DNA from: Gymnothorax reevesii
Lineage: Eukaryota > Chordata > Actinopteri > Anguilliformes > Muraenidae
Direction: 5' to 3'
Assembly: GCA_029721435.1 (NCBI GenBank)
Contig: CM056580.1
Coordinates: 70,023,367-70,087,366, forward strand
Length of the DNA stretch: 64,000 nucleotides
Below, in pieces: positions 1 to 12,185 of this stretch (its first letter is position 1; every line of letters begins with the position of its first letter). The position numbers were made by a program, and so were the translations under genes. The notes under the pieces are model-generated. The model worked only from the letters and a program-made list of their open reading frames with translations. It was not told the origin of the DNA and made no database searches.

Positions 1-52
1 TACACGCACAGGCACACACACACACACACACACGCACATATATATGCACACG

Positions 53-101
<49 letters not shown>
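1..101. repeat. (CA)n microsatellite
   Basis: Almost pure CA dinucleotides with a few TA and CG interruptions. The His/Thr-rich reading frame across it is an artefact of the repeat. Confidence 0.95.
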
Positions 102-103
<2 letters not shown>

Positions 104-1979
104 CCGCTGAGAAGAGGCTGCTGTAGCGGACAGCTCTTTGCAGTAATTGGGTGCTCTGGCTTCATTAGAGGCGGCCTGAGGACTGCAGCACATCACAATG
201 AGGGGCAGTGTGGTGTGGGGAGAGCAGAGAGAGACCTCTCCTGTAGCCTTACCCCCCCAGAGCCTGCTAACGAACTGCCAGCCCCTAACAAGCTCCATGT
301 GTTCTGCAAGAGGACCAGCTTTGGTCGTATGTTCAGTTTACCAACACAGCACACACAAACTGCCATTGTGTGCTCGTCTGTATGCATGTGGGTGGATTTC
401 TCAGAAGTGTGCTTCATCGCCTTGTTACACAGAAGAATGCCCTGCATGTCCTAACAGTAATTGATTTGGCAATCACTTCCAACCTTTTTAATCCCTGTCA
501 ATAGTTTGCAGTAAAAAGTGCAGTAAAAATTATTTCCGATGTACAACTACCTTGTGTGAAGTATGGAGTGCTAGAAAAAAAAAGAAAAACTGGCAACAGT
601 AAATGTTTGAACGTCTGACGGTGATGCTGAATAAAAGTAGTTACAAACACGTTTTTTTACTGCCTAATTATGCCACAAATGAGCGATCCATCTCGGTCAG
701 ATCCTGTATGTGGCCACATGCTGCTTTAGCGACGGTCGTTTGATTTAGTTTGACTACCTTGCGGTATTTGCATTTTGGTTAACCTCTTGGGTGAAGCCCA
801 ATGTTCAGGGCACAGGGGCGCCAGCTTGACTGGGCTAGATTCAGGGTTTGGAGATGGTTGTGCCCACAGCCCGGTGGTGGTAGTTGCTGGAGCTGGCACT
901 GGGAGAATGCCTTCAGGGCGGAGGTAAACTGGCGTTAGCACCGGACGCTCTTTTTCCTTGCTGTTGTGCCGTCCAGGCCTGCCCTCTCTCAGCCCAGTGA
1001 TGAATACCATGGTTTAAGGGGGGTTGAGCAGCAGAGAGGTTCTTAGTAGCTAACGCTGTGGCTAACATACAGGCTATCCACCTTTCCTCAGAGCTCTCCG
1101 TTGGACTGTTGGCCCCCTTGATAAAGTGCCAATGTCCTGCTAAGCCAGCCTGTGAGTGTTAAAATATACAAATGGCCACAAAGCACTCTTTGCATCAGCA
1201 CATGCATGCTCATCTTTCCGCCTCTAGTGTATAAAGGACAACCTCCCGAGCAGCACCCCCACCCATAAAATAAGAAGAATGTCTACTTTGGCCTTTGAGA
1301 TGGCCCCCTGTAAGGCTAAACTCTGCATGGGTATGTGTGCCATGGGAAAGTTTCAAATTAAAGCCCCTTCATAACTGTTTTGATGTGTTTAGATCATGAC
1401 TTGGAAAGAACAAACAGGCTTGGAAAAACATGCTGACAGCCAGCTTTGGTAATGGAGTATTTTTATTGAAAGAGTTGGCTCTCCCTCAACTTCAGATCCA
1501 ATACTGCTTGTTCCTTCCAGTCTTTGCATTGCTGAAGTTTTCTGTATTGATTTGCTGAAATTTTCTGTATTGAGCTCAGACTTTTTATTCAAACTGAAAG
1601 ATTTCCTTGTTTAAAATGAAAAAGCATGCCCTTCACCTGCTAGTGCAAAGATAATCAACAGCAGAAGAAACATTGAGAAACAGAAGAGACCTTAAAGAAA
1701 ACAGTCCGATGAGAACTTTCCATGCTTGGCAAAAAAAATCTGACCAGGCATTTTAATCCTGGTTTAAGACTTAAAACATTTATTTCATTTGCCTTTTTTT
1801 CTCGGAAAGAAAAAATCAGCCCCTGATGTGAGAGAATTTTGACAAATTTTTGGATTTTTCCATGGGACAAGTGGAATGTTCTCACCCTGGAAATAAATCT
1901 TGAAACATGTGCCAGGCACTACAAACCCAGCCCGTTGCTCTCATTTTAGCTGGTCAATGAATTGATCCACTTTTTGGGT

Positions 1980-2640
1980 ACACATGCACTTAATTTTGAC
2001 CTTTCAAGGTCACTCAAGGTCAACGGTCATGAAATTATTTTACTCGCCACATATAGGTTTTTACATACATGTGATTAATGGGAACCAAGTGGCTATCCAC
2101 AGTAGTTTTTGAGGTATGGACTTCTGACATATCGTCACCTTTGGTTTATCCTTTTAAGGTCGCTCAACGTCAAAGGTCATAGTGCCATTTTAATCTCCAT
2201 TTATGATTTCTCATATGCGTTTTATAATAACCAAGTGACTCTGCAATAATTTTTGAGATATAGTGTAAATTAGGCTATTCAGATCACCGACCTTGACCCC
2301 TCTGAAAGACCCCAATTGATCTTTGAAATTGTGCACTTTTCACTGGATGGGATTTCATTTTACAATTTAAAAAAGGAAACTTCTGCCATTGGTTTGATAT
2401 ATATGTGACCATATTTTACAGAATTATGGGCAAAAAACAATTTTGACCTTGAAAGTGACCATGACCTTGACTTTGACCCAACCAATTCCAAAATTTAATG
2501 GGATCTATTCTGAGTCATTGCCCAACTTTGGGCTAGATTTGTTATGAATTGAGCCAGTTGTGTTCTCCTAATGTTGCCAATGAATAAATAATCGAATGAA
2601 TGAATGAACGAATAAATAAATAAATAAATAAACTAAAGCA
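1980..2640. repeat. Dispersed repeat with AGGTCA motifs and microsatellite tail
   Basis: Two diverged tandem modules of about 165 bp (from about 1990 and 2150) each start with clustered AGGTCA-like motifs and end with a TTTTTGAG(G/A)TAT motif. The block ends in a (TGAA/TAAA)n run at about 2580-2632. A tail of this type is usual for non-LTR (RTE-like) 3' ends, but no coding part is present. The class is inferred. Confidence 0.45.
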
Positions 2641-3553
2641 CAAAGCAAGTTGATTACAATATTCTTGCCCTACCTCTTCGGGGGCGTGGGTTATCAGTCA
2701 AAATTATATCACATCAGTGGCAGAGGTTTTTTTTGGAGAAACAAGGTAATAAAAATGTACAAAGTAGTAAAAATGAGTTTTAAATCTAAATGCAACGCTA
2801 AAATGCTCAGTAAGATTTTTTTCCAGTGTTAAAGGGGTATTCAGCTTTCACCGAGATGTAAGGCCAGTACTCAAATGCTGTGACTGCCAAATTTCATAGT
2901 ACAAAAATGAAATACAATAAACTGAAGATGTTTGAAACATTCCCTTGTGATTCTGGTGTTGACATGATTGCATCACTTTATTTGTCCAGATTTGTTGGCT
3001 TAGCAATCATGCTTTGAATCTCTTATTTTACTGGATTCAGATCTGGTGACTGGGGAGGCCATTAAGGTACACTGAGCTCATTTTCAAGGTCAACCATGAC
3101 AGTAGTTTCAGATGAATTTTGCTTTGTGACAAGGTCCATTATTTTACAGGATATAGCCAATAGAAGAAGTGTAAATCCTTGCCAAAAAGGGAGGCACATG
3201 ATGAGTAACAAAGCCCATTGGCTGTGGAATTCAAACAGTCATTGATTGATATCAAGGGGCTAAAGTGTGACATAAAAATATCTTCCTACCATTACACCAC
3301 CACCATTAGGACTATGGACACAAGGCAGGTTGGGTTCATGGATTCATGTTGTTTATACCAAATTCTGCCCCTACCATCTGCCTGTTACAGCAGAAATACA
3401 TAGAGGCTCTTAAGTCCAGACTCCATTTTTCCTGTTTCGAGCTGTCCAGTGTTGGTGAGCTTGTGCCCACTGGAGCCTCAAACGTCTGCTCTTGGCTGAG
3501 AGGAATGGACCCTATTGTGGTCTTCAGCTGCTGTGTCCCAGCTGCCTCTAGGT

Positions 3554-3757
3554 CTGGGCTATTCAACATTATCCTGCAAGGGCCGGTGTGGGTGCAGGCT
3601 TTCATTCCAACCAAGCACTTACACACATGATACTACTAATCAAGCTCATCGGCAAAGAATCTTGGGGTTGATTAGTGGCGTCAGGTGTGTAAGTGCTTGG
3701 TTGGAATCAAAGCCTGCACCCACACTGGCCCTGTCTGGATAAGGTTGAATAGTCCTG
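3554..3757. mobile_element. hAT-type MITE, TSD CTCTAGGT
   Basis: A 204-bp near-palindrome: the left arm CTGGGCTATTCAACATTATC matches the reverse complement of the right end with few changes, and inner arms around GGTGTGGGTGCAGGCTTT also pair. The 8-bp sequence CTCTAGGT is present on both sides (3546-3553 and 3758-3765). It is non-coding. An 8-bp duplication plus these ends indicates the hAT superfamily. Confidence 0.85.
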
Positions 3758-5175
3758 CTCTAGGTTCAACATATTGTGCATTCTGATATGGTTTTCTGCT
3801 CACTACAGTTGCGAAGAGGACTTGTCAGAGTCACCATGACCTTTCTGTCAGCTCAAACCAGTCTGGCCTTCTCCACAGGCCTCTCATTAACAAGGCATTC
3901 CGTCTGAAGAACTGCCTCTCACTGGAAGTTTTTTGTTTTTCACCCCATTCTGTGTAAACTCCTGGGACTGTTGCGGGTGAGAATCCCTGTAGATTAGCAT
4001 TTTCAGAAATACTCAAACCAGCATATCTAGCACCAGCAATCATGCTATGTTCAAAGTCACTGAGGTCATATTTTTCCTCATTTTGACATTTGATGTGAAC
4101 ATTAACTCATGCTCCTGATGTGTATCTGCATAATCATATGCATTGCTGCCATATAATTGGCTGATTGGATAATTTAACACATAAGCCGGTGGGCTGGTTT
4201 TCCTACCGAAATGTTTGGCGAGTGTATATTACCATAAATGGATTGATTCTGATATGTAAGTAACCAAATATTGTGCTTTATTCTTGTCCAGTCTGATTTG
4301 TGCATGTCTGTAGCAACTGACTGTTTAACCTAACAAACCTTTGTCAAGTGACTGAGGTTAATACAGTGTGTAGATTCCAAACTTTATGTGAACATCAGAG
4401 AGACATGCTAGCTTTCCAGTGATTGGTGTTTGGTAGTGACCTCACCTTCTCTCCCAATCATCAGTTATTCCGGTGTTGATATTGGCCTGGCGGCAGTTTG
4501 TTTGGAGCCTGTACACTTTTGCTGAGCTCTGATCAGAGGAAGGCTGAACTCTGTGTTCTGCCTTGAGCAGAACTGTGGACATGGTGCAAATCCTCCTCTC
4601 ACCTCGCGTGTGGTCTTTTGGGGATGTGGCTTTTCTCAAGTGAAATGATGTTTACAAACTGGCGTGTTCAATTGTTTTGATTTGCTTTATTGCATTTAAC
4701 CTGCACCCCCTAAATTAGTTTGCTTTGAGGAGAGTAGAAAAGAGAGCCTGGGCGTTTTGTAATCCAAACTCATTTCCTCCAGGCTTTTAATTTTTATTGC
4801 ATGTGTGTGGAGCACCGCAGCCCACCCTGACATCTGATCTTCCGCCCTGCTCTCTCGGGAAATCTGCAAGCCGATAGCAGAGCAGACGCGAAACTAGACC
4901 TGTTGGGCGATTGTCGCTGTTTTGATTGTTATTATTGTTGTTTTTCTTGTCACGGTGGCGGGTTTTGGGGAACCGGCCCTTGGGGGGGGATGAAAGAGGG
5001 GAGGAGTAATGAGGAAAGGGAGAGGGCTCATGTCCCTGAAGGACTCACTATTACATCTAAATCCCCTTCATTCTGCAATTTGTGCCTGAAGTTTTCTGTA
5101 TGCACCTGGAGGCAGGCATGACTGCGGTCTTACCAAATATGGAGGCAGGGAAAGAGGCAATCCAGCATATAGACA

Positions 5176-5728
5176 TGAGTAATATAAGAACCTGGACCAA
5201 TGATATAAGAACCTGGACCAATGATATAAGAACCAGGACCAATGATATAAGAACCAGGACCAATGGATATAAGAAACAGGACCAATGATATAAGAACCTG
5301 GACCGATGATGTATGAACCTGGACCAATGATATAAGAACCAGGACCAATGATATAAGAACCAGGACCAATGATATAAGAACCTGGACCAATGATATAAGA
5401 AACAGGACCAATGATATAAGAACCTGGACCGATGATGTATGAACCTGGACCAATGGTATATGAACCTGGACAAATGATGTATGAACCAGGAATAATGATA
5501 TATGATCCTGGACCAATGATTTATGAACCTAGACCAATGATGTATGAACCAGGACCAATGATATATGAACTTGGACCAATGATGTACGAACCTGGACCAA
5601 TGATGCATGAACCAGGACCAATGATGCATGAACCTGGACCAATGATGTATGAACCAGGACCAATGATATAAGAATCTGGACCAATGATTTATGAACCTGG
5701 ACCGATGATATATGAACCTGGGTCAATG
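5176..5728. repeat. 21-bp minisatellite
   Basis: About 26 copies of a 21-bp unit close to TATAAGAACCTGGACCAATG plus A. Variants are CC(T/A)GG, TATGAA for TAAGAA, and a few 1-bp changes. Because 21 is divisible by three, several frames stay open and give heptapeptide repeats on both strands. No start, splice or codon signal makes it a gene. Confidence 0.95.
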
Positions 5729-6919
5729 AGCAGAGCCAGCACAGTGTGGAATCATGAGATTTTGGGTGTAAAGATCGTGTTGAAATAGCAGCTGGCTTGG
5801 CGAACATAGCCAAGAACACTTGGCCTGAGCAATCCCACCCATGCAACAGCAGCAGGCAGAGGAGACGTGTCACACAACGACAGAGGACAGAATCACTCAT
5901 TCACAGCTGTTAAGGCAGCAGATAAGCGCTGACACAAGTGTCACTCACACAGTAGCTCCTCGCCTGCTAAAGGATGGCTCTCTGCCAGGTACGCTGGCAG
6001 CACTGGTCTTAGATTTTGTCCGCCACTCAAAGTTATTTCTGAAAGAAGCGGGAGGGGTGTCAGAAAAACAATTTTATGTCACTTTTATACCCCAACCTCC
6101 ACGTATTGGGAACAGATTTTTGGAATGAAAAACAGGATGTCCTGTGCCGTTTCTGGATTTTATAGAACTATGTCAGTGGGTTCGGCAGAGAATGGGGAAG
6201 GATTGGATTGTTCTTCTAACGCTATATAACTATACGTCTTAAGCTCAGCTGTCTGAATTGTAACTGAATAGCTTTGCCTCAAATTCCCAGCACAAGCTGC
6301 ACTGAGAGCCTCAACTGCTGTGGTTACACACGCATGCTATGACTAACCCTCCCTAAAAAGGCTGCAATCCTCGCTCTGAATTCTCTCCGCCCCTATCCCA
6401 GTAACTCTAATGCCCTGACACCTGGGTTGTGTTAACCGTGAGCCAGACTGCACTTTCCTTCCATTATATCCCAGCCGAACGATCAAGTCTGCACGGGGAT
6501 CCCCAAATTAGGCAGGGCTGACAAGGCAGTGCAGGGATTTCGTTCTCCTGCTCTGTATGCCCTGAAAGCCACTGGCCTGCTGCGCTCAGCGGGCATGAAT
6601 GAATCAACAGATTTGTCCTGGGGAGGCTGATCTGCCCCCGCATCTCTATGAAAAGCTTTGCGGCTTCTGCACAAGCCAGCTAAGTGTGTGGCACAGTCCT
6701 GGGCACTGAGGCTGTGGTCACTCGCTCAGAAAAATAAGGCCTGTGTGTTCTAGATTGAAAAAGTCCAAAGTGCTTTTGCCTTGGAATAAGACTTTCCATT
6801 TTGACTTATGATGTTACCTTTTTTCAGATAAGTACATTAGAAAATTAAATTACTTTTTTTTTTGGATTTCAAATTACTATGATACTTGTAAAATTGACTT
6901 TGTCATCATGGCAGAGACA

Positions 6920-7330
6920 TGGGCTCTATTTTTGTGCCATTGCAAATGGAAACCCATGTGATGGTAACAATATTTATAATTTCTTCTGTTGCCTTCCGCC
7001 AGTTTGGTAGTTTCCTACTCCAAAGTAAAAGCCCTTGCATCTCCAGGGATTGGACAGCTCTAAATGAGACATGTCAGTGCATAAAGCTGGTACTGTCCAA
7101 AAATTCACTGACCTCATTTGCATTTTCACTCATCCAAACCACCTTTTAACTACCTAAATGCTGTTACTCTATGGTAGTTTCTTGGGACTGATCGCAGCCA
7201 GCAGAGCTGTCCACAAATAAACACATGTTGTTTTCTTTCCCATTTTCTTTTTTTTTCTGTGGACTACAAGTAATGCCTGCAAAATAGTGGTGGAGTCTAA
7301 TGGGAGGGTGAGAGTGAGGGGATAATTTTA
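6920..7330. repeat. Dispersed repeat, copy related to intron 6
   Basis: Segments such as CATAAAGCTGGTACTGTCCA (about 7080) and CAGCCAGCAGAGCTG (about 7195) recur with changes near 43038 and 45943. The order is conserved, but the second copy is interrupted by other insertions. The class is unknown. Confidence 0.45.
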
Positions 7331-10300
7331 TACATGTGAGTAGTTTTTTTTGTGTGGGGGAAATACAGATAACTAGATGCGAACTCACTCACATGGTTTC
7401 ACCTTGTGCATAGCCTCGGATTCATGACATAATACCCAAAGGTTTTTGGGTAATTTTCAATTCTTCATGTAGACAATAGATAGATAGACAGGCATGCCGA
7501 CAAAACAGTAGACCCGGACTTGAACTGCCTTACAGGTAGCCCAAGTAATTAACTTCAGTCTCACCCATGTCTTAATACCACGACTGATATTTTGTTTGCT
7601 CTTTAATTTCCCGCATCTTTTCATACAAAACACATTACCTGTTGAATCAACCTCTGACCCCCAAAAGCTTCTAAGAATTACTGCTTTGGATTGTGGTTCC
7701 CTGAAGACTGAAGGTGACGGCTGTGATATGAGTTAGGCACTTGGTCTTCTGATGAAATTGCCAGTTCACTATGGCAATAACGCAGTGGTTTTATATGGAA
7801 TGACTGCGGCTAATCTGATTCGCCTTAAAAGAACAAAAATCACCACCACACCCATAGGTATTTAATTAGACTTATTCCAACCTTTTTGACTGCAGTGCCA
7901 CAGCTGCGATGTCACAAAATTACTGGGATGGAGTTCCACACTCCCAGTTTTGATCAGCTGCTTTTAGGTTGTCAAAATAGAATCTTTTGTCAATGAGCAT
8001 TACGATGCATGTTCATTTTGGTGTGTTTATTGAGCCCTGACTGGTCTGATAGTGGTATGCCCTCATAGTGAGAAAGATTACCACCTTCCCTCCCTGTTGA
8101 TCACTACAGAAACCTAACGTAGTCGTGGCACTTTGTGGACCGTGAAACCAGAAAAGGTGGGCCGTTGGTGCGCACTTAACTTATCCCCTCTGCGCAGATT
8201 TAGTCGCCAGAGTCCTTAAATTCTGAAATTTAATTGCAAAATAATTCTGTAATTAAGTTGCCAAATGTCTTGGTTTACCAGAATAATTTTCCACAGTCTC
8301 CATGAGACAAACACTGACTTATAAAGCCTTAAATAGGGTCATACACAACAGGAAAAATTGGCGACATTAGTATTCTGTGAAAAGGGGCTCAGTATTGTGA
8401 TTTGATTTTCCACAACCCCTTGCATTTGTTCCAGGTGTAGCAGTGTATTAGAGAAGGGAGAGGGGGAAAGCAAGGGCCAGAGAGTGTGACTGTGAAGAGC
8501 TTTATGTACTTGCTGAAGTGCATAGCATCTGGGCGCAGGTGAGCGTTCACATGCATATATCCGCACGCAGGAAATCTAGAAGGACTCAGCTTCCGCCTGT
8601 GCCTCTGCCTGGTTCATTATAAGTGAGAGCTTTTCATTGTTGTTGAAGTACACTGTATATATGTAATCATGTGGGTATGTGAGCGCCCATCTGTGTATAA
8701 GCCACTGCTCTATATTGAGAGATATTAAGTGGGAGACCTACGTATATAATATATGAGCAAACCTGGCCTTCAGATGCATTTAAAAATCTGGTCTGGGAGG
8801 GGCTGGGGTGCAGATCTCAGACTGAATGGCAGCTTCTTTCATCATGATCATCCCCTACAGAAAATTATGAGATGTCTGAAGATGGTGCGTCTGCATCTCT
8901 GCTACTATACATCATATTACCTGAGCCTGAACACCAGACGAGGCCATTTCATCTCAGCTGAAACATATTAGATTTGTGGATCTGCACTGAAGCTTTTTCA
9001 GCGCGTGACCCAGCTGAGCTCTCCTCCACTGCTGAGATGGATTGAATTAACCTGCCGCACAGATCTCTGATACGCACCGTGGGTCTGATCCAGCTCATAA
9101 ATCTTGACACTAATGCAGTGCTGATATCACTCAGACAGCCTGGATTGAGTTAGCAGGCTTTCATACCTTGCGCTGTTGAGTCACAATTGCATTCTGAACA
9201 GGGCTAATGCAATTCAATGGCTATCAGGTTTGCTCCTGGAGCTTGGATTGTTTACAAAAGGCCTCTTTATTGATTTATGTGGACTGTCTCTGATGTTCCT
9301 GTGGACATCACTATCTCAATCCCTTTAGTAATTACACATTTTCTCCGGCCGCTTATTGATTTTGGCGTAACAGTATCTACTGCTCTCATGAAATGTGCCC
9401 TGTACCGGCCTTATACTAAAGTAAGACTGAAGCCATTGAATGTATTTCTCTTTCTTTCTCTTTCTCTTTATTGCCTTCATTCTGTCTTCCTCCCATTCCT
9501 GAACACAATGCCGTCCCTCATCTGGCTGTCCAGGAAGTGTTCTCCGTATGACCTATGACCTCTGCTGGCCAGGGCCTGAATAAACAGCTAATTGGCTTGG
9601 TTTCCTGTTTGGCCTGACAAGACCGTTGCCTATTTTGGGTTGTTTACAGAGCAATGTCTTGAAGCAGCGCTCGATGCATTGTTTTTTTTGCTGCTACTGC
9701 GGAACTGTACTCGCCCCAGCCCACAGTTGTCTTTCCAACAGCAGATGGACTCTCTCAGAGGAATGGGATATGATGTGCTCGCTAAGTTTTGTATGCAGTT
9801 CCCTTTCAATGTAATAGCCCACTTTGGCTCGCTCTACAGTCATTATCTGTCTGCTTGTTTGAGCTTGCTGTGCATCATTATTGAAATGAAAGGAAATAAT
9901 GGGTCTCTGTTATTAAAAAATATAAACAGCGAGGAGAGCAGGTTTTTGTATTTGCTGTGTTTATTCTTTGCGCTAATTTGTGTTAAAAAATTTGAATATC
10001 TTTTGTCATACCTATCCAACTTTACTGTTATAAGCATACTACGGTTCAATCTCATCACCAATTAACAAACTATTTTTAGATCTATCAGGTTTACTTTTGA
10101 TAGGGAAGAATTATTTCCTATTAAGTCGGGATTATATCAGTCACATAATATTTTGTGGATACCAGTCTTGCTGAGAATGTTATCTGTGTCAAATAAACAT
10201 ATATGTACCATCATCTGGGGTGCATTCAGGATTATTCCACTGTAACAAAGTGATAAAGTCTAACACAAGGGTCCAATTTATTGAGAGGTGTCAGGGGGAC

Positions 10301-11039
10301 TCATAAAATGACTGTAACCTGAATCTGCAATCAGCCTGATGAAACTGTCATTCCCAAAAGGCCATTCAAGCTGAAAACCAAACTTATCTGTCAGATTTAT
10401 GATTAGTTCAGTCGTGTGTAAAGTGGATAAAAGCAGCATATTGAATTTTGCCAGGGCTGTTTTCCCAATGTGGAAATGCCATTCTTAATTCATACTATCA
10501 AATGAGATATTCTTTTTCTCCTTTCAAACGAACTTCAAAATTGGGGTTATTTGCTTTTAATTTACTGAAGTTGTGAATTATTTTGATCCAGGAATAGAAA
10601 AGCTTTAGTCCTAACTTCAGATGAGCCTGGGGTTTGGTGGCTCTGAAACTTTCTGGCCGGAGATCAGAGTTGACCTTGAGTCTGAGACTTTGCCATGAAC
10701 CGGTGAAGAAATGCAAGGACACGCACCCTATTTCCCAACAGCCCTTTCTTATGGATCTCTCAAACATATTGGATGGTTTGAGTAGTTGATGTAAAAAACA
10801 GATCTGGTTTTGAAGAGTAAGGGTAGTGGCACTATTTGGAATCCTGTTGTGATTTGAGAAGTAATTTATGCAATCATGCTGGGCTTCAGTGATACCTGCC
10901 TATTTTACATGGTAGCACAAATACTGCCATACTTTTCTTGGAAGTGAATGAGTGCAGATGTCAAGCTGCTTCTGGGGCAAAATGTCATTTGTAAGCAAAT
11001 AATTTTGATCAGATATGCTGAATTTTATTTCCTACAGTC

Positions 11040-11260
11040 ATGTTATTATTCGCTGCCTTGAACTGGTGCGAGGGATATAGGATTGAGTTTCATTTGTCCG
11101 TCCGCGCTTCCGTTCCATCCGTCCGTTCGGCAAACTCTCAAGAGAGCCAAATTACCTCGAAAACTATGATAGTTACATGGGTCAAATTTTGTATGCTTAA
11201 TAAGGTAGTCGTGATCTACATTGATTTTTAACAGAGTTATGGTCCTTGATTGTGGGGGGA
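11040..11260. repeat. Possible dispersed repeat with GTCCGTCCG motif
   Basis: The run TTGTCCGTCCGCGCTTCCG, followed by an AT-rich segment of the type CTCGAAAACTATGATAGTTA, resembles 3' parts of unclassified non-LTR repeats in fish. Only one copy is in the window, so the borders are a guess. Confidence 0.25.
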
Positions 11261-11944
11261 GGGGGATAGAGATTGGATGGTGACAACACTGTCATCTTGT
11301 TATTATTGAAATAAAATATGAATGAAGAAATAATGACTAAACTGTTATTCACTAATGAATGCATTGGAAGATTAGGCAAAAGTGATAGAAGCAAATTTAC
11401 CCATGAAGGTTGAATCCCTCGAAAAGTTTTGTCCTTAGTCTTCTCCTCCCCCCTCTCCAGAAGAGCGGTTATTTGTCAAAACTGAAATAATGGTCTTCCA
11501 TTATTTTCACATTTGCTAACTTTTGAATGACTCAGCTTCTACAGTCGCATGCAAGGGTTACTCGACTACATGCATGCAGACAATTGTACAGATGCATGAC
11601 GTACCTGCCCCCAACAATAGTCTATAAATTGCCTTTTTTTTTAAAAGTGTGTTCTTAAAAAAGTGCCTTCTGTGTCTGAATTACCTGTTTTTAATTATCT
11701 GTCTTGTCTCATTGCCAGATGTGACTTTCTCCTCTCCGGTCTGCATTGAATTATACGGGCATTACCGGATCTTTTGTAACCTTTATCCCTTGCCTGTGTT
11801 GAATTATAATGTAGGTTGTGCTCCCAAATAAAAAGTAAGACCTCAGTTTGGGGGAACATGGGTTCAGGTCCTTTCGCATTGCTCCGTGATGAGTAGCCTT
11901 TTGTGTCTTCAAATATGTTTGGGAAGAAGTACATTCAGTCAGAA

Positions 11945-12185
11945 AAAAGGTAGAGCGGCTGTTCTAGGAATCAGACGGTTCCTGGTTCAAGCCCCGGCTC
12001 CTCCAGAGAGCGTTCGAAGTGTCCTTGAGTAATGCTCTGAACCCCTCACTGCTCCTGATGTGCAGGTTGGTGCTGTGCATGGCAGCCTCTGCCATCAGGG
12101 TGAATGAAAAGCATAGTTGTAAAGTGATTTGGGGTCATGTCATGTGACTAGAGTGCGCTATATCCATGCAGTCCGTAAAGAAAAA
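11945..12185 (+). mobile_element. tRNA-derived SINE remnant
   Basis: A Pol III B-box-like GGTTCAAGCCCC lies about 45 bp in. It is followed by a body I recall as a common fish SINE module: GTCCTTGAGTAATGCTCTGA, CATGGCAGCCTCTGCCATC and a CGCTATATCCATGCAGTCC end. The head is diverged and it is not a functional tRNA. Confidence 0.65.

Noticed and set aside
44..454. 136-codon frame starting with a His/Thr run
   Set aside because: It starts in a CA microsatellite and shows no domain, signal peptide or splice support. It is not the missing ADGRA2 exon.
5057..5629. 190-codon minus-strand frame with HHWSRF-like repeats
   Set aside because: A by-product of the 21-bp minisatellite; other frames are open too.
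9592..10065. 157-codon plus-strand frame
   Set aside because: Hydrophobic, AT-rich, with no recognised family and no exon-like borders; likely chance.
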